Assembly: GCA_963170055.1 (NCBI GenBank)
Contig: CAUJGJ010000361.1
Span: 59,940-123,939, forward strand
Reading direction: 5' to 3'
Source: Halisarca cf. caerulea
Lineage: Eukaryota; Porifera; Demospongiae; Chondrillida; Halisarcidae
Length of the DNA: 64,000 bases
Below the pieces are notes generated by a model. The model ran no database searches and was not told the origin of the DNA. It saw only the letters and a program-made list of their open reading frames with translations. The translations under genes and the position numbers were made by a program. This document shows positions 42,573-56,394 of this stretch, one piece after another. Every line of letters begins with the position of its first letter. Position 1 is the stretch's first letter.

Positions 42573-43702
42573 TTTTGCAAAATATTGGTCTTAACACCAC
42601 CATATTTAAAACTACACAGATATTCCCGCAACACTTCAGAAAATTCATGTTAGGGAATACGCGTGGTGCTAGTGCCAAATATCGGTATTAGCACCAGCAT
42701 ATCCAACACTACACAAATACGTCCGCAGCACTTCAGAAACTTCATGTGTGTCCACTGGGAATGTGCGTGGTGCTAGTGTGAAATATTGGTATTAGCACCA
42801 GCATATCCAACACTACACAAATACGTTCACAGGACTTCAGGAACTTCATGTGTGTCTACTGGGAATGTGCGTGGTGCTAGTGACAAATATTGGTATTAGC
42901 ACCAGCATATCCAACACTACACAAATACGCCCGCAGCAGATTAGAAACTTCATGTATGTCCACTGGGAATGTGCGTGGTGCTAGTGCCAAATATTTGTAT
43001 TAGCACCAGCATATCAAACACTACACAAATACGCCCGCAGCAGATTAGAAACTTCATGTGTGTCCACTGGGAATGTGCATGGTGCTAGTGCCAAATATTT
43101 TTATTAGCAACAGCATATCCAACACTACACAAATACGCCCACAGCAGTTTAGAAACTTCATGTGTGTCCACTGGGAATGTGCGTGTTGCTAGTGTGAAAT
43201 ATTGATATTAGCACCAGCATATCCAACACTCCACAAATACGTTCACAGGACTTCAGGAACTTCATGTGTTTCCACTGGGAATGTGCGTGGTGCTAGTGTG
43301 AAATATTGATATTAGCACCAGCATATCCAGCACTACACATATACACCCACAGCAGTTTAGAAACTTCATGTGTGTCTACTGGGAATGTGCGTGGTGCTAG
43401 TGTGAAATATTGATATTAGCACCAGCATATCCAATACTCCACAAATACGTTCACAGGACTTCAGGAACTTCATGTGTTTCCACTTGGAATGTGCGTGGTG
43501 CTAGTGTGAAATATTGATATTAGTACCAGCATATCCAGCACTACACAAATACGCCCACAGCAGTTTAGAAACTTCATGTGTGTCTACTGGGAATGTGCGT
43601 GGTGCTAGTGTGAAATATTGATATTAGCACCAGCTTATCCAACACTCCGCAAATATGTTCACAAGACTTCAGGAACTTCATGTGTGTCTGCTGGGAATGT
43701 TT

Positions 43703-43761
43703 GTAGGGGTTAGGGCTAGGGTTAGAGTTAGGATCAGTGTTAGGGTTATCCTAAGGTAACC
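43703..43761 (+). repeat. TTAGGG-like cassette 12
   Basis: Has GGGTTAGAGTTAGG, a substitution shared only with cassette 14. ATATGAGGG subfamily. Confidence 0.9.
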
Positions 43762-44842
43762 TTTTGCAAAATATTGGTCTTAACACCACCATATTTAAAA
43801 CTACACAGATATGCCCGCAACACTTCAGAAAATTCATATGAGGGAATACGCGTGGTGCTAGTGCCAAATATCGGTATTAGCACCAGCATATCCAACACTA
43901 CACAAATACGCCCACAGCACTTCAGAAACTTCATGTGTGTCCACTGGGAATGTGCTTGGTGCTAGTGTCAAATATTGGTATTAGCACCAGCATATCCAAC
44001 ACTACACAAATACGTTCACAGGACTTCAGGAACTTCATGTGTGTCTACTGGGAATGTGCGTGGTGCTAGTACCAAATATCGGCATTAGCACCAGCATATC
44101 CAACAATACACGAATACGCCCACAGCTCTTAAGAAACCTCATGTGTGTCTACTGGGAATGTGCGTGGTGGTAGTGTGAAATATTGGCATTAGCACAAGCA
44201 TATCCAACAGTACACAAATACACCCACAGCACTTCACAAACTTCATGTGTGTCCACTGGGAAGGTGCGTGGTTCTAGTGCCAAATATCGGTATTAGCACC
44301 AGCATATCCAACACTACACAGATATGCCCACAGCACATCAGGAACTTCATGTGTGTCTACTGGGAATGTGCGTGGTTCTAGTGCCAAATATCGGTATTAG
44401 CACCAGCATATCCAACACTACACAGATATGCCCACAGCACATCAGGACCTTCATGTGTGTCTACTGGGAATATGCGTTGTGCTAGTGCCAAATATTGGTA
44501 TTAGCACCAGCATATCCAACACTATACAAATACGCCCACAGCACATCAGGAACTTCATGTGTTTCCAATGGGAATTTGCATGGTGCTAGTGCCAAATATT
44601 GGTATTAGCAACAGCATATCCAACACTGCACAAATACGCCCACAGCAGTTTAGAAACTTCATGTGTGTCCACTGGGAATGTGCGTGGTGCTAGTGTGAAA
44701 TATTGATATTAACACCAGCATATCCAAAACTCCACAAATACGTTCACAGGACTTCAGGAACTTAATGTGTTTCCACTGGGAATGTGCGTGGTGCTAGTGC
44801 CAAATATTGGTATTAGCACCAGCATATCCAACAATACACGAA

Positions 44843-44844
44843 TA
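44843..44844. other. Unoccupied MITE target site (TA), one of five
   Basis: CACGAATACACCCACAG occurs uninterrupted here and at TA positions 46,091, 50,860, 52,108 and 55,793. Flanking 40-60 bp (CATATCCAACAATACACGAA to the left, CCCACAGCTCTTAAGAATCC to the right) match the MITE flanks, which fixes the element ends and the 2-bp duplication. Confidence 0.9.
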
Positions 44845-47800
44845 CACCCACAGCTCTTAAGAATCCTCATGTGTTTCCACTGGTAATGTGCGTGGTGCTA
44901 GTGTGAAATATTGGCATTAGCACCAGCATATCCAACACTACACAAATACGCCCAAAGCACTTCACAAACTTCATGTGTGTCCCCTGGGAATGTGCGTGGT
45001 GCTAGTGACAAATATTGGTATTAGCACCAGCATATCCAACACTACACAAATACGCCCACAGCACTTCACCAACTTCATGTGTTTCCACTGAGAATGTGCG
45101 TGGTTCTAGTGCCAAATATTGGTATTAGCACCAGCATATCCAACACTACACAAATACGCCCACAGCAGTTTAGAAACTTCATGTGTTTCCTCTGGGAATG
45201 TGCGTGGTGCTATTGCCAAATATTGGTATTAGTACCAGCATATCCAACACTACACAAATACGTCCGCAGCATATAAGAAACTGCATGTGTGTCCACTTGG
45301 AATGTGCGTGGTGCTAGTGACAAATATTGGTATTAGCACCAGCATATCCAACACTACACAAATACGTTCACAGGACTTCAGGAACTTCATGTGTGTCTAC
45401 TGGGAATGTGCATGGTGCTAGTGACAAATATTGGTATTAGCACCAGCATATCCAACACTACACAAATACGCCCGCAGCAGATTAGAAACTTCATGTGTGT
45501 CCACTGGGAATGAGCGTGGTGCTAGTGCCAAATATTTATATTAGCACCAGTATATCAAACACTACACAAATACGCACGCAGCAGATTAGAAACTTCATGT
45601 GTGTCCACTGGGAATGTTAATGGTGCTAGTGCCAAATATTGGTATTAGCAACAGCATATCCAGCACTACACAAATACGCCCACAGCAGTTTAGAAACTTC
45701 ATGTGTGTCCACTGGGAATGTGCGTGTTGCTAGTGTGAAATATTGATATTAGCACCAGCATATCCAACACTACACAAATACGTTCACAGGACTTCAGGAA
45801 CTTCATGTGTTTCCGCTGGGAATGTGCGTGGTTCTAGTGTCAAATATTGATATTAGCACCAGCATATCCAGCACTACACAAATACGCCCACAGCAGTTTA
45901 GAAACTTCATGTGTGTCTACTGGGAATGTGCGTGGTGCTAGTGTGAAATATTGATATTAGCACCAGCTTATCCAACACTCCACAAATACGTTCACAGGAC
46001 TTCAGGAACTTAATGTGTTTCCACTGGGAATGTGCGTGGTGCTAGTGCCAAATATTGGTATTAGCACCAGCATATCCAACAATACACGAATACACCCACA
46101 GCTCTTAAGAATCCTCATGTGTTTCCACTGGTAATGTGCGTGGTGCTAGTGTGAAATATTGGCATTAGCACCAGCATATCCAACACTACACAAATACGCC
46201 CAAAGCACTTCACAAACTTCATGTGTGTCCCCTGGGAATGTGCGTGGTGCTAGTGACAAATATTGGTATTAGCACCAGCATATCCAACACTACACAAATA
46301 CGCCCACAGCACTTCACCAACTTCATGTGTTTCCACTGAGAATGTGCGTGGTTCTAGTGCTAAATATTGGTATTAGCACCAGCATATCCAACACTACACA
46401 AATACGCCCACAGCAGTTTAGAAACTTCATGTGTTTCCTCTGGGAATGTGAGTGGTGCTATTGCCAAATATTGGTATTAGTACCAGCATATCCAACACTA
46501 CACAAATACGTCCGCAGCATATAAGAAACTGCATGTGTGTCCACTTGGAATGTGCGTGGTGCTAGTGACAAATATTGGTATTAGCACCAGCATATCCAAC
46601 ACTACACAAATACGTTCACAGGACTTCAGGAACTTCATGTGTGTCTACTGGGAATGTGCATGGTGCTAGTGACAAATATTGGTATTAGCACCAGCATATC
46701 CAACACTACACAAATACGCCCGCAGCAGATTAGAAACTTCATGTGTGTCCACTGGGAATGAGCGTGGTGCTAGTGCCAAATATTTATATTAGCACCAGTA
46801 TATCAAACACTACACAAATACGCCCGCAGCAGATTAGAAACTTCATGTGTGTCCACTGGGAATGTTAATGGTGCTAGTGCCAAATATTGGTATTAGCAAC
46901 AGCATATCCAGCACTACACAAATACGCCCACAGCAGTTTAGAAACTTCATGTGTGTCCACTGGGAATGTGCGTGTTGCTAGTGTGAAATATTGATATTAG
47001 CACCAGCATATCCAACACTACACAAATACGCCCACAGCAGTTTAGAAACTTCATGTGTTTCCTCTGGGAATGTGCGTGGTGCTATTGCCAAATATTGGTA
47101 TTAGTACCAGCATATCAACACTACACAAATACGTCCGCAGCATATAAGAAACTGCATGTGTGTCCACTTGGAATGTGCGTGGTGCTAGTGACAAATATTG
47201 GTATTAGCACCAGCATATCCAACACTACACAAATACGTTCACAGGACTTCAGGAACTTCATGTGTGTCTACTGGGAATGTGCATGGTGCTAGTGACAAAT
47301 ATTGGTATTAGCACCAGCATATCCAACACTACACAAATACGCCCGCAGCAGATTAGAAACTTCATGTGTGTCCACTGGGAATGAGCGTGGTGCTAGTGCC
47401 AAATATTTATATTAGCACCAGTATATCAAACACTACACAAATACGCCCGCAGCAGATTAGAAACTTCATGTGTGTCCACTGGGAATGTTAATGGTGCTAG
47501 TGCCAAATATTGGTATTAGCACCAGCATATCCAGCACTACACAAATACGCCCACAGCAGTTTAGAAACTTCATGTGTGTCCACTGGGAATGTGCGTGTTG
47601 CTAGTGTGAAATATTGATATTAGCACCAGCATATCCAACACTACACAAATACGTTCACAGGACTTCAGGAACTTCATGTGTTTCCGCTGGGAATGTGCGT
47701 GGTTCTAGTGTCAAATATTGATATTAGCACCAGCATATCCAGCACTACACAAATACGCCCACAGCAGTTTAGAAACTTCATGTGTGTCTACTGGGAATGT

Positions 47801-47906
47801 GCGTGGTGCTAGTGTGAAATATTGATATTAGCACCAGCTTATCCAACACTCCACAAATATGTTCACAAGACTTCAGGAACTTCATGTGTGTCTGCTGGGA
47901 ATGTTT

Positions 47907-47965
47907 GTAGGGGTTAGGGCTAGGGTTAGGGTTAGGATCAGTGTTAGGGTTATCCTAAGGTAACC
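47907..47965 (+). repeat. TTAGGG-like cassette 13
   Basis: Canonical core, ATATGAGGG subfamily; flanks match cassette 15 at offset 6,642. Confidence 0.9.
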
Positions 47966-48797
47966 TTTTGCAAAATATTGGTCTTAACACCACCATATTT
48001 AAAACTACACAGATATGCCCGCAACACTTCAGAAAATTCATATGAGGGAATACGCGTGGTGCTAGTGCCAAATATCGGTATTAGCACCAGCATATCCAAC
48101 ACTACACAAATACGCCCACAGCACTTCAGAAACTTCATGTGTGTCCACTGGGAATGTGCTTGGTGCTAGTGTCAAATATTGGTATTAGCACCAGCATATC
48201 CAACACTACACAAATACGTTCACAGGACTTCAGGAACTTCATGTGTGTCTACTGGGAATGTGCATGGTGCTAGTGACAAATATTGGTATTAGCACCAGCA
48301 TATCCAACACTACACAAATACGCCCGCAGCAGATTAGAAACTTCATGTGTGTCCACTGGGAATGAGCGTGGTGCTAGTGCCAAATATTTATATTAGCACC
48401 AGTATATCAAACACTACACAAATACGCCCGCAGCAGATTAGAAACTTCATGTGTGTCCACTGGGAATGTTAATGGTGCTAGTGCCAAATATTGGTATTAG
48501 CAACAGCATATCCAGCACTACACAAATACGCCCACAGCAGTTTAGAAACTTCATGTGTGTCCACTGGGAATGTGCGTGTTGCTAGTGTGAAATATTGATA
48601 TTAGCACCAGCATATCCAACACTACACAAATACGCCCACAGCAGTTTAGAAACTTCATGTGTTTCCTCTGGGAATGTGCGTGGTGCTATTGCCAAATATT
48701 GGTATTAGTACCAGCATATCCAACACTACACAAATACGTCCGCAGCATATAAGAAACTGCATGTGTGTCCACTTCGAATGTGCGTGGTGCTAGTGAC

Positions 48798-51700
48798 AAA
48801 TATTGGTATTAGCACCAGCATATCCAACACTACACAAATACGTTCACAGGACTTCAGGAACTTCATGTGTGTCTACTGGGAATGTGCGTGGTGCTAGTGA
48901 CAAATATTGGTATTAGCACCAGCATATCCAACACTACACAAATACGCCCGCAGCAGATTAGAAACTTCATGTATGTCCACTGGGAATGTGCGTGGTGCTA
49001 GTGCCAAATATTTGTATTAGCACCAGCATATCAAACACTACACAAATACGCCCGCAGCAGATTAGAAACTTCATGTGTGTCCACTGGGAATGTGCATGGT
49101 GCTAGTGCCAAATATTTTTATTAGCAACAGCATATCCAACACTACACAAATACGCCCACAGCAGTTTAGAAACTTCATGTGTGTCCACTGGGAATGTGCG
49201 TGTTGCTAGTGTGAAATATTGATATTAGCACCAGCATATCCAACACTCCACAAATACGTTCACAGGACTTCAGGAACTTCATGTGTTTCCACTGGGAATG
49301 TGCGTGGTGCTAGTGTGAAATATTGATATTAGCACCAGCATATCCAGCACTACACATATACACCCACAGCAGTTTAGAAACTTCATGTGTGTCTACTGGG
49401 AATGTGCGTGGTGCTAGTGTGAAATATTGATATTAGCACCAGCATATCCAATACTCCACAAATACGTTCACAGGACTTCAGGAACTTCATGTGTTTCCAC
49501 TTGGAATGTGCGTGGTGCTAGTGTGAAATATTGATATTAGTACCAGCATATCCAGCACTACACAAATACGCCCACAGCAGTTTAGAAACTTCATGTGTGT
49601 CTACTGGGAATGTGCGTGGTGCTAGTGTGAAATATTGATATTAGCACCAGCTTATCCAACACTCCGCAAATATGTTCACAAGACTTCAGGAACTTCATGT
49701 GTGTCTGCTGGGAATGTTTGTAGGGGTTAGGGCTAGGGTTAGAGTTAGGATCAGTGTTAGGGTTATCCTAAGGTAACCTTTTGCAAAATATTGGTCTTAA
49801 CACCACCATATTTAAAACTACACAGATATGCCCGCAACACTTCAGAAAATTCATATGAGGGAATACGCGTGGTGCTAGTGCCAAATATCGGTATTAGCAC
49901 CAGCATATCCAACACTACACAAATACGCCCACAGCACTTCAGAAACTTCATGTGTGTCCACTGGGAATGTGCTTGGTGCTAGTGTCAAATATTGGTATTA
50001 GCACCAGCATATCCAACACTACACAAATACGTTCACAGGACTTCAGGAACTTCATGTGTGTCTACTGGGAATGTGCGTGGTGCTAGTACCAAATATCGGC
50101 ATTAGCACCAGCATATCCAACAATACACGAATACGCCCACAGCTCTTAAGAAACCTCATGTGTGTCTACTGGGAATGTGCGTGGTGGTAGTGTGAAATAT
50201 TGGCATTAGCACAAGCATATCCAACAGTACACAAATACACCCACAGCACTTCACAAACTTCATGTGTGTCCACTGGGAAGGTGCGTGGTTCTAGTGCCAA
50301 ATATCGGTATTAGCACCAGCATATCCAACACTACACAGATATGCCCACAGCACATCAGGAACTTCATGTGTGTCTACTGGGAATGTGCGTGGTTCTAGTG
50401 CCAAATATCGGTATTAGCACCAGCATATCCAACACTACACAGATATGCCCACAGCACATCAGGACCTTCATGTGTGTCTACTGGGAATATGCGTTGTGCT
50501 AGTGCCAAATATTGGTATTAGCACCAGCATATCCAACACTATACAAATACGCCCACAGCACATCAGGAACTTCATGTGTTTCCAATGGGAATTTGCATGG
50601 TGCTAGTGCCAAATATTGGTATTAGCAACAGCATATCCAACACTGCACAAATACGCCCACAGCAGTTTAGAAACTTCATGTGTGTCCACTGGGAATGTGC
50701 GTGGTGCTAGTGTGAAATATTGATATTAACACCAGCATATCCAAAACTCCACAAATACGTTCACAGGACTTCAGGAACTTAATGTGTTTCCACTGGGAAT
50801 GTGCGTGGTGCTAGTGCCAAATATTGGTATTAGCACCAGCATATCCAACAATACACGAATACACCCACAGCTCTTAAGAATCCTCATGTGTTTCCACTGG
50901 TAATGTGCGTGGTGCTAGTGTGAAATATTGGCATTAGCACCAGCATATCCAACACTACACAAATACGCCCAAAGCACTTCACAAACTTCATGTGTGTCCC
51001 CTGGGAATGTGCGTGGTGCTAGTGACAAATATTGGTATTAGCACCAGCATATCCAACACTACACAAATACGCCCACAGCACTTCACCAACTTCATGTGTT
51101 TCCACTGAGAATGTGCGTGGTTCTAGTGCCAAATATTGGTATTAGCACCAGCATATCCAACACTACACAAATACGCCCACAGCAGTTTAGAAACTTCATG
51201 TGTTTCCTCTGGGAATGTGCGTGGTGCTATTGCCAAATATTGGTATTAGTACCAGCATATCCAACACTACACAAATACGTCCGCAGCATATAAGAAACTG
51301 CATGTGTGTCCACTTGGAATGTGCGTGGTGCTAGTGACAAATATTGGTATTAGCACCAGCATATCCAACACTACACAAATACGTTCACAGGACTTCAGGA
51401 ACTTCATGTGTGTCTACTGGGAATGTGCATGGTGCTAGTGACAAATATTGGTATTAGCACCAGCATATCCAACACTACACAAATACGCCCGCAGCAGATT
51501 AGAAACTTCATGTGTGTCCACTGGGAATGAGCGTGGTGCTAGTGCCAAATATTTATATTAGCACCAGTATATCAAACACTACACAAATACGCCCGCAGCA
51601 GATTAGAAACTTCATGTGTGTCCACTGGGAATGTTAATGGTGCTAGTGCCAAATATTGGTATTAGCAACAGCATATCCAGCACTACACAAATACGCCCAC

Positions 51701-53671
51701 AGCAGTTTAGAAACTTCATGTGTGTCCACTGGGAATGTGCGTGTTGCTAGTGTGAAATATTGATATTAGCACCAGCATATCCAACACTACACAAATACGT
51801 TCACAGGACTTCAGGAACTTCATGTGTTTCCGCTGGGAATGTGCGTGGTTCTAGTGTCAAATATTGATATTAGCACCAGCATATCCAGCACTACACAAAT
51901 ACGCCCACAGCAGTTTAGAAACTTCATGTGTGTCTACTGGGAATGTGCGTGGTGCTAGTGTGAAATATTGATATTAGCACCAGCTTATCCAACACTCCAC
52001 AAATACGTTCACAGGACTTCAGGAACTTAATGTGTTTCCACTGGGAATGTGCGTGGTGCTAGTGCCAAATATTGGTATTAGCACCAGCATATCCAACAAT
52101 ACACGAATACACCCACAGCTCTTAAGAATCCTCATGTGTTTCCACTGGTAATGTGCGTGGTGCTAGTGTGAAATATTGGCATTAGCACCAGCATATCCAA
52201 CACTACACAAATACGCCCAAAGCACTTCACAAACTTCATGTGTGTCCCCTGGGAATGTGCGTGGTGCTAGTGACAAATATTGGTATTAGCACCAGCATAT
52301 CCAACACTACACAAATACGCCCACAGCACTTCACCAACTTCATGTGTTTCCACTGAGAATGTGCGTGGTTCTAGTGCCAAATATTGGTATTAGCACCAGC
52401 ATATCCAACACTACACAAATACGCCCACAGCAGTTTAGAAACTTCATGTGTTTCCTCTGGGAATGTGCGTGGTGCTATTGCCAAATATTGGTATTAGTAC
52501 CAGCATATCCAACACTACACAAATACGTCCGCAGCATATAAGAAACTGCATGTGTGTCCACTTGGAATGTGCGTGGTGCTAGTGACAAATATTGGTATTA
52601 GCACCAGCATATCCAACACTACACAAATACGTTCACAGGACTTCAGGAACTTCATGTGTGTCTACTGGGAATGTGCATGGTGCTAGTGACAAATATTGGT
52701 ATTAGCACCAGCATATCCAACACTACACAAATACGCCCGCAGCAGATTAGAAACTTCATGTGTGTCCACTGGGAATGAGCGTGGTGCTAGTGCCAAATAT
52801 TTATATTAGCACCAGTATATCAAACACTACACAAATACGCCCGCAGCAGATTAGAAACTTCATGTGTGTCCACTGGGAATGTTAATGGTGCTAGTGCCAA
52901 ATATTGGTATTAGCAACAGCATATCCAGCACTACACAAATACGCCCACAGCAGTTTAGAAACTTCATGTGTGTCCACTGGGAATGTGCGTGTTGCTAGTG
53001 TGAAATATTGATATTAGCACCAGCATATCCAACACTACACAAATACGCCCACAGCAGTTTAGAAACTTCATGTGTTTCCTCTGGGAATGTGCGTGGTGCT
53101 ATTGCCAAATATTGGTATTAGTACCAGCATATCCAACACTACACAAATACGTCCGCAGCATATAAGAAACTGCATGTGTGTCCACTTGGAATGTGCGTGG
53201 TGCTAGTGACAAATATTGGTATTAGCACCAGCATATCCAACACTACACAAATACGTTCACAGGACTTCAGGAACTTCATGTGTGTCTACTGGGAATGTGC
53301 ATGGTGCTAGTGACAAATATTGGTATTAGCACCAGCATATCCAACACTACACAAATACGCCCGCAGCAGATTAGAAACTTCATGTGTGTCCACTGGGAAT
53401 GAGCGTGGTGCTAGTGCCAAATATTTATATTAGCACCAGTATATCAAACACTACACAAATACGCCCGCAGCAGATTAGAAACTTCATGTGTGTCCACTGG
53501 GAATGTTAATGGTGCTAGTGCCAAATATTGGTATTAGCAACAGCATATCCAGCACTACACAAATACGCCCACAGCAGTTTAGAAACTTCATGTGTGTCCA
53601 CTGGGAATGTGCGTGTTGCTAGTGTGAAATATTGATATTAGCACCAGCATATCCAACACTACACAAATACG
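48798..53671. repeat. 6,017-bp-offset duplication, copy 2
   Basis: Second copy, with cassette 14 and empty MITE sites at 50,860 and 52,108. From ~53,040 a shorter block (CAGCAGTTTAG, CCTCTGGG, GTCCGCAGCATATAAG, TTAATGGTG) is repeated again at ~53,660. Confidence 0.85.
49720..49778 (+). repeat. TTAGGG-like cassette 14
   Basis: Shares the GGGTTAGAGTTAGG substitution with cassette 12, exactly 6,017 bp away, which proves the two were copied together. Confidence 0.9.
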
Positions 53672-54548
53672 CCCACAGCAGTTTAGAAACTTCATGTGTT
53701 TCCTCTGGGAATGTGCGTGGTGCTATTGCCAAATATTGGTATTAGTACCAGCATATCCAACACTACACAAATACGTCCGCAGCATATAAGAAACTGCATG
53801 TGTGTCCACTTGGAATGTGCGTGGTGCTAGTGACAAATATTGGTATTAGCACCAGCATATCCAACACTACACAAATACGTTCACAGGACTTCAGGAACTT
53901 CATGTGTGTCTACTGGGAATGTGCATGGTGCTAGTGACAAATATTGGTATTAGCACCAGCATATCCAACACTACACAAATACGCCCGCAGCAGATTAGAA
54001 ACTTCATGTGTGTCCACTGGGAATGAGCGTGGTGCTAGTGCCAAATATTTATATTAGCACCAGTATATCAAACACTACACAAATACGCCCGCAGCAGATT
54101 AGAAACTTCATGTGTGTCCACTGGGAATGTTAATGGTGCTAGTGCCAAATATTGGTATTAGCACCAGCATATCCAGCACTACACAAATACGCCCACAGCA
54201 GTTTAGAAACTTCATGTGTGTCCACTGGGAATGTGCGTGTTGCTAGTGTGAAATATTGATATTAGCACCAGCATATCCAACACTACACAAATACGTTCAC
54301 AGGACTTCAGGAACTTCATGTGTTTCCGCTGGGAATGTGCGTGGTTCTAGTGTCAAATATTGATATTAGCACCAGCATATCCAGCACTACACAAATACGC
54401 CCACAACAGTTTAGAAACTTCATGTGTGTCTACTGGGAATGTGCGTGGTGCTAGTGTGAAATATTGATATTAGCACCAGCTTATCCAACACTCCACAAAT
54501 ATGTTCACAAGACTTCAGGAACTTCATGTGTGTCTGCTGGGAATGTTT

Positions 54549-54607
54549 GTAGGGGTTAGGGCTAGGGTTAGGGTTAGGATCAGTGTTAGGGTTATCCTAA
54601 GGTAACC
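54549..54607 (+). repeat. TTAGGG-like cassette 15
   Basis: Canonical core, ATATGAGGG subfamily; the last cassette before the array ends. Confidence 0.9.
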
Positions 54608-56394
54608 TTTTGCAAAATATTGGTCTTAACACCACCATATTTAAAACTACACAGATATGCCCGCAACACTTCAGAAAATTCATATGAGGGAATACGCGTG
54701 GTGCTAGTGCCAAATATCGGTATTAGCACCAGCATATCCAACACTACACAAATACGCCCACAGCACTTCAGAAACTTCATGTGTGTCCACTGGGAATGTG
54801 CTTGGTGCTAGTGTCAAATATTGGTATTAGCACCAGCATATCCAACACTACACAAATACGTTCACAGGACTTCAGGAACTTCATGTGTGTCTACTGGGAA
54901 TGTGCGTGGTGCTAGTACCAAATATCGGCATTAGCACCAGCATATCCAACAATACACGAATACGCCCACAGCTCTTAAGAAACCTCATGTGTGTCCACTG
55001 GGAATGTGCGTGGTGGTAGTGTGAAATATAGGCATTAGCACAAGCATATCCAACAGTACACAAATACACCCACAGCACTTCACAAACTTCATGTGTGTCC
55101 ACTGGGAAGGTGCGTGGTTCTAGTGCCAAATATCGGTATTAGCACCAGCATATCCAACACTACACAGATATGCCCACAGCACATCAGGAACTTCACGTGT
55201 GTCTACTGGGAATGTGCGTGGTGGTAGTGCCAAATATTGGTATTAGCACCAGCATATCCAACACTACACAAATATGCCCACAGCACATCAGGAACTTCAT
55301 GTGTGTCTACTGGGAATGTGCGTGGTTCTAGTGCCAAATATCGGTATTAGCACCAGCATATCCAACACTACACAGATATGCCCACAGCACATCAGGACCT
55401 TCATGTGTGTCTACTGGGAATATGCGTTGTGCTAGTGCCAAATATTGGTATTAGCACCAGCATATCCAACACTATACAAATACGCCCACAGCACATCAGG
55501 AACTTCATGTGTTTCCAATGGGAATTTGCATGGTGCTAGTGCCAAATATTGGTATTAGCAACAGCATATCCAACACTGCACAAATACACCCACAGCAGTT
55601 TAGAAACTTCATGTGTGTCCACTGGGAATGTGCGTGGTGCTAGTGTGAAATATTGATATTAACACCAGCATATCCAAAACTCCACAAATACGTTCACAGG
55701 ACTTCAGGAACTTAATGTGTTTCCACTGGGAATGTGCGTGGTGCTAGTGCCAAATATTGGTATTAGCACCAGCATATCCAACAATACACGAATACACCCA
55801 CAGCTCTTAAGAATCCTCATGTGTTTCCACTGGTAATGTGCGTGGTGCTAGTGTGAAATATTGGCATTAGCACCAGCATATCCAACACTACACAAATACG
55901 CCCAAAGCACTTCACAAACTTCATGTGTGTCCCCTGGGAATGTGCGTGGTGCTAGTGACAAATATTGGTATTAGCACCAGCATATCCAACACTACACAAA
56001 TACGCCCACAGCACTTCACCAACTTCATGTGTTTCCACTGAGAATGTGCGTGGTTCTAGTGCCAAATATTGGTATTAGCACCAGCATATCCAACACTACA
56101 CAAATACGCCCACAGCAGTTTAGAAACTTCATGTGTTTCCTCTGGGAATGTGCGTGGTGCTATTGCCAAATATTGGTATTAGTACCAGCATATCCAACAC
56201 TACACAAATACGTCCGCAGCATATAAGAAACTGCATGTGTGTCCACTTGGAATGTGCGTGGTGCTAGTGACAAATATTGGTATTAGCACCAGCATATCCA
56301 ACACTACACAAATACGCCCGCAGAATATAAGAAACTTCATGTGTGTCCACTGAGAATGTGCGTGGTGCTAGTGTCAAATATTTGTATTAGCACA

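Larger units (their letters stand above)
41272..42903. repeat. 6,067-bp-offset duplication, copy 2
   Basis: Contains cassettes 10 and 11. Differences from copy 1 include CAATGTGCG for GAATGTGCG near 42,194 and CAGCAGGTTAG for CAGCAGTTTAG near 42,372. Confidence 0.8.
42781..47653. repeat. 6,017-bp-offset duplication, copy 1
   Basis: Matches ~48,798-53,671. Includes cassette 12 and two empty MITE sites. Inside it a 12-monomer (1,248-bp) unit is itself repeated, seen as the same variants at 44,843 and 46,091 or 45,079 and 46,327. A one-base deletion (CATATCAACAC near 47,112) distinguishes it from copy 2. Confidence 0.85.
1..56394. repeat. 104-bp satellite DNA array
   Basis: Continuous head-to-tail array, about 530-540 monomers. 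The modal monomer is 104 bp; a convenient start is GGTATTAGCACCAGCATATC, and other invariant blocks are CACTACACAAATACGCCCAC, TCATGTGTGTCCACTGGGAA and CTAGTGCCAAATATT. Distances between diagnostic variants are multiples of 104 (624, 728, 832, 2,184, 13,000). Monomer subtypes differ mainly in the 20 bp after ATACG: CCCACAGCACTTCAG, CCCACAGTAGTTAAG, CCCGCAGCAGATTAG, CCCACAGCAGTTTAG and TTCACAGGACTTCAGG. Since 104 leaves remainder 2 on division by 3, an open frame crossing three monomers reads the same DNA in three frames, which produces the recurrent 100-residue open frames; none is a credible gene. The array continues beyond the left edge. Function (centromeric, subtelomeric or neither) is unknown. 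Confidence 0.97.
19651..56394. repeat. Satellite block II: divergent 104-bp monomers with telomere-like cassettes
   Basis: Same 104-bp family but with more subtypes (CGCAGCAGATTAG, CAGCAGTTTAG, TTCACAGGACTTCAGG, CAGCACATCAGG, CAGCTCTTAAG). It holds 15 embedded TTAGGG-like cassettes, two MITE copies and several kilobase-scale duplications. Each cassette is followed about 60 bp later by a shortened monomer, in which AATTCATGTTAGGGAATACGCG or AATTCATATGAGGGAATACG replaces the usual GTGTCCACTGGGAATGTGCG stretch. Confidence 0.9.

Noticed and set aside
19897..54607. True telomere or chromosome end
   Set aside because: Each TTAGGG-like block is only 59 bp, degenerate, and embedded in satellite on both sides.
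573..55129. Dozens of 60-148 codon open frames across the 104-bp array on both strands
   Set aside because: All are translations of the same satellite, most start at TTG or GTG, and each runs through the monomer in three successive frames; no domain, splice or codon signal.
1..56394. CRISPR array
   Set aside because: The whole 104-bp unit is repeated with no unique spacers, the context is eukaryotic, and there are no cas genes.
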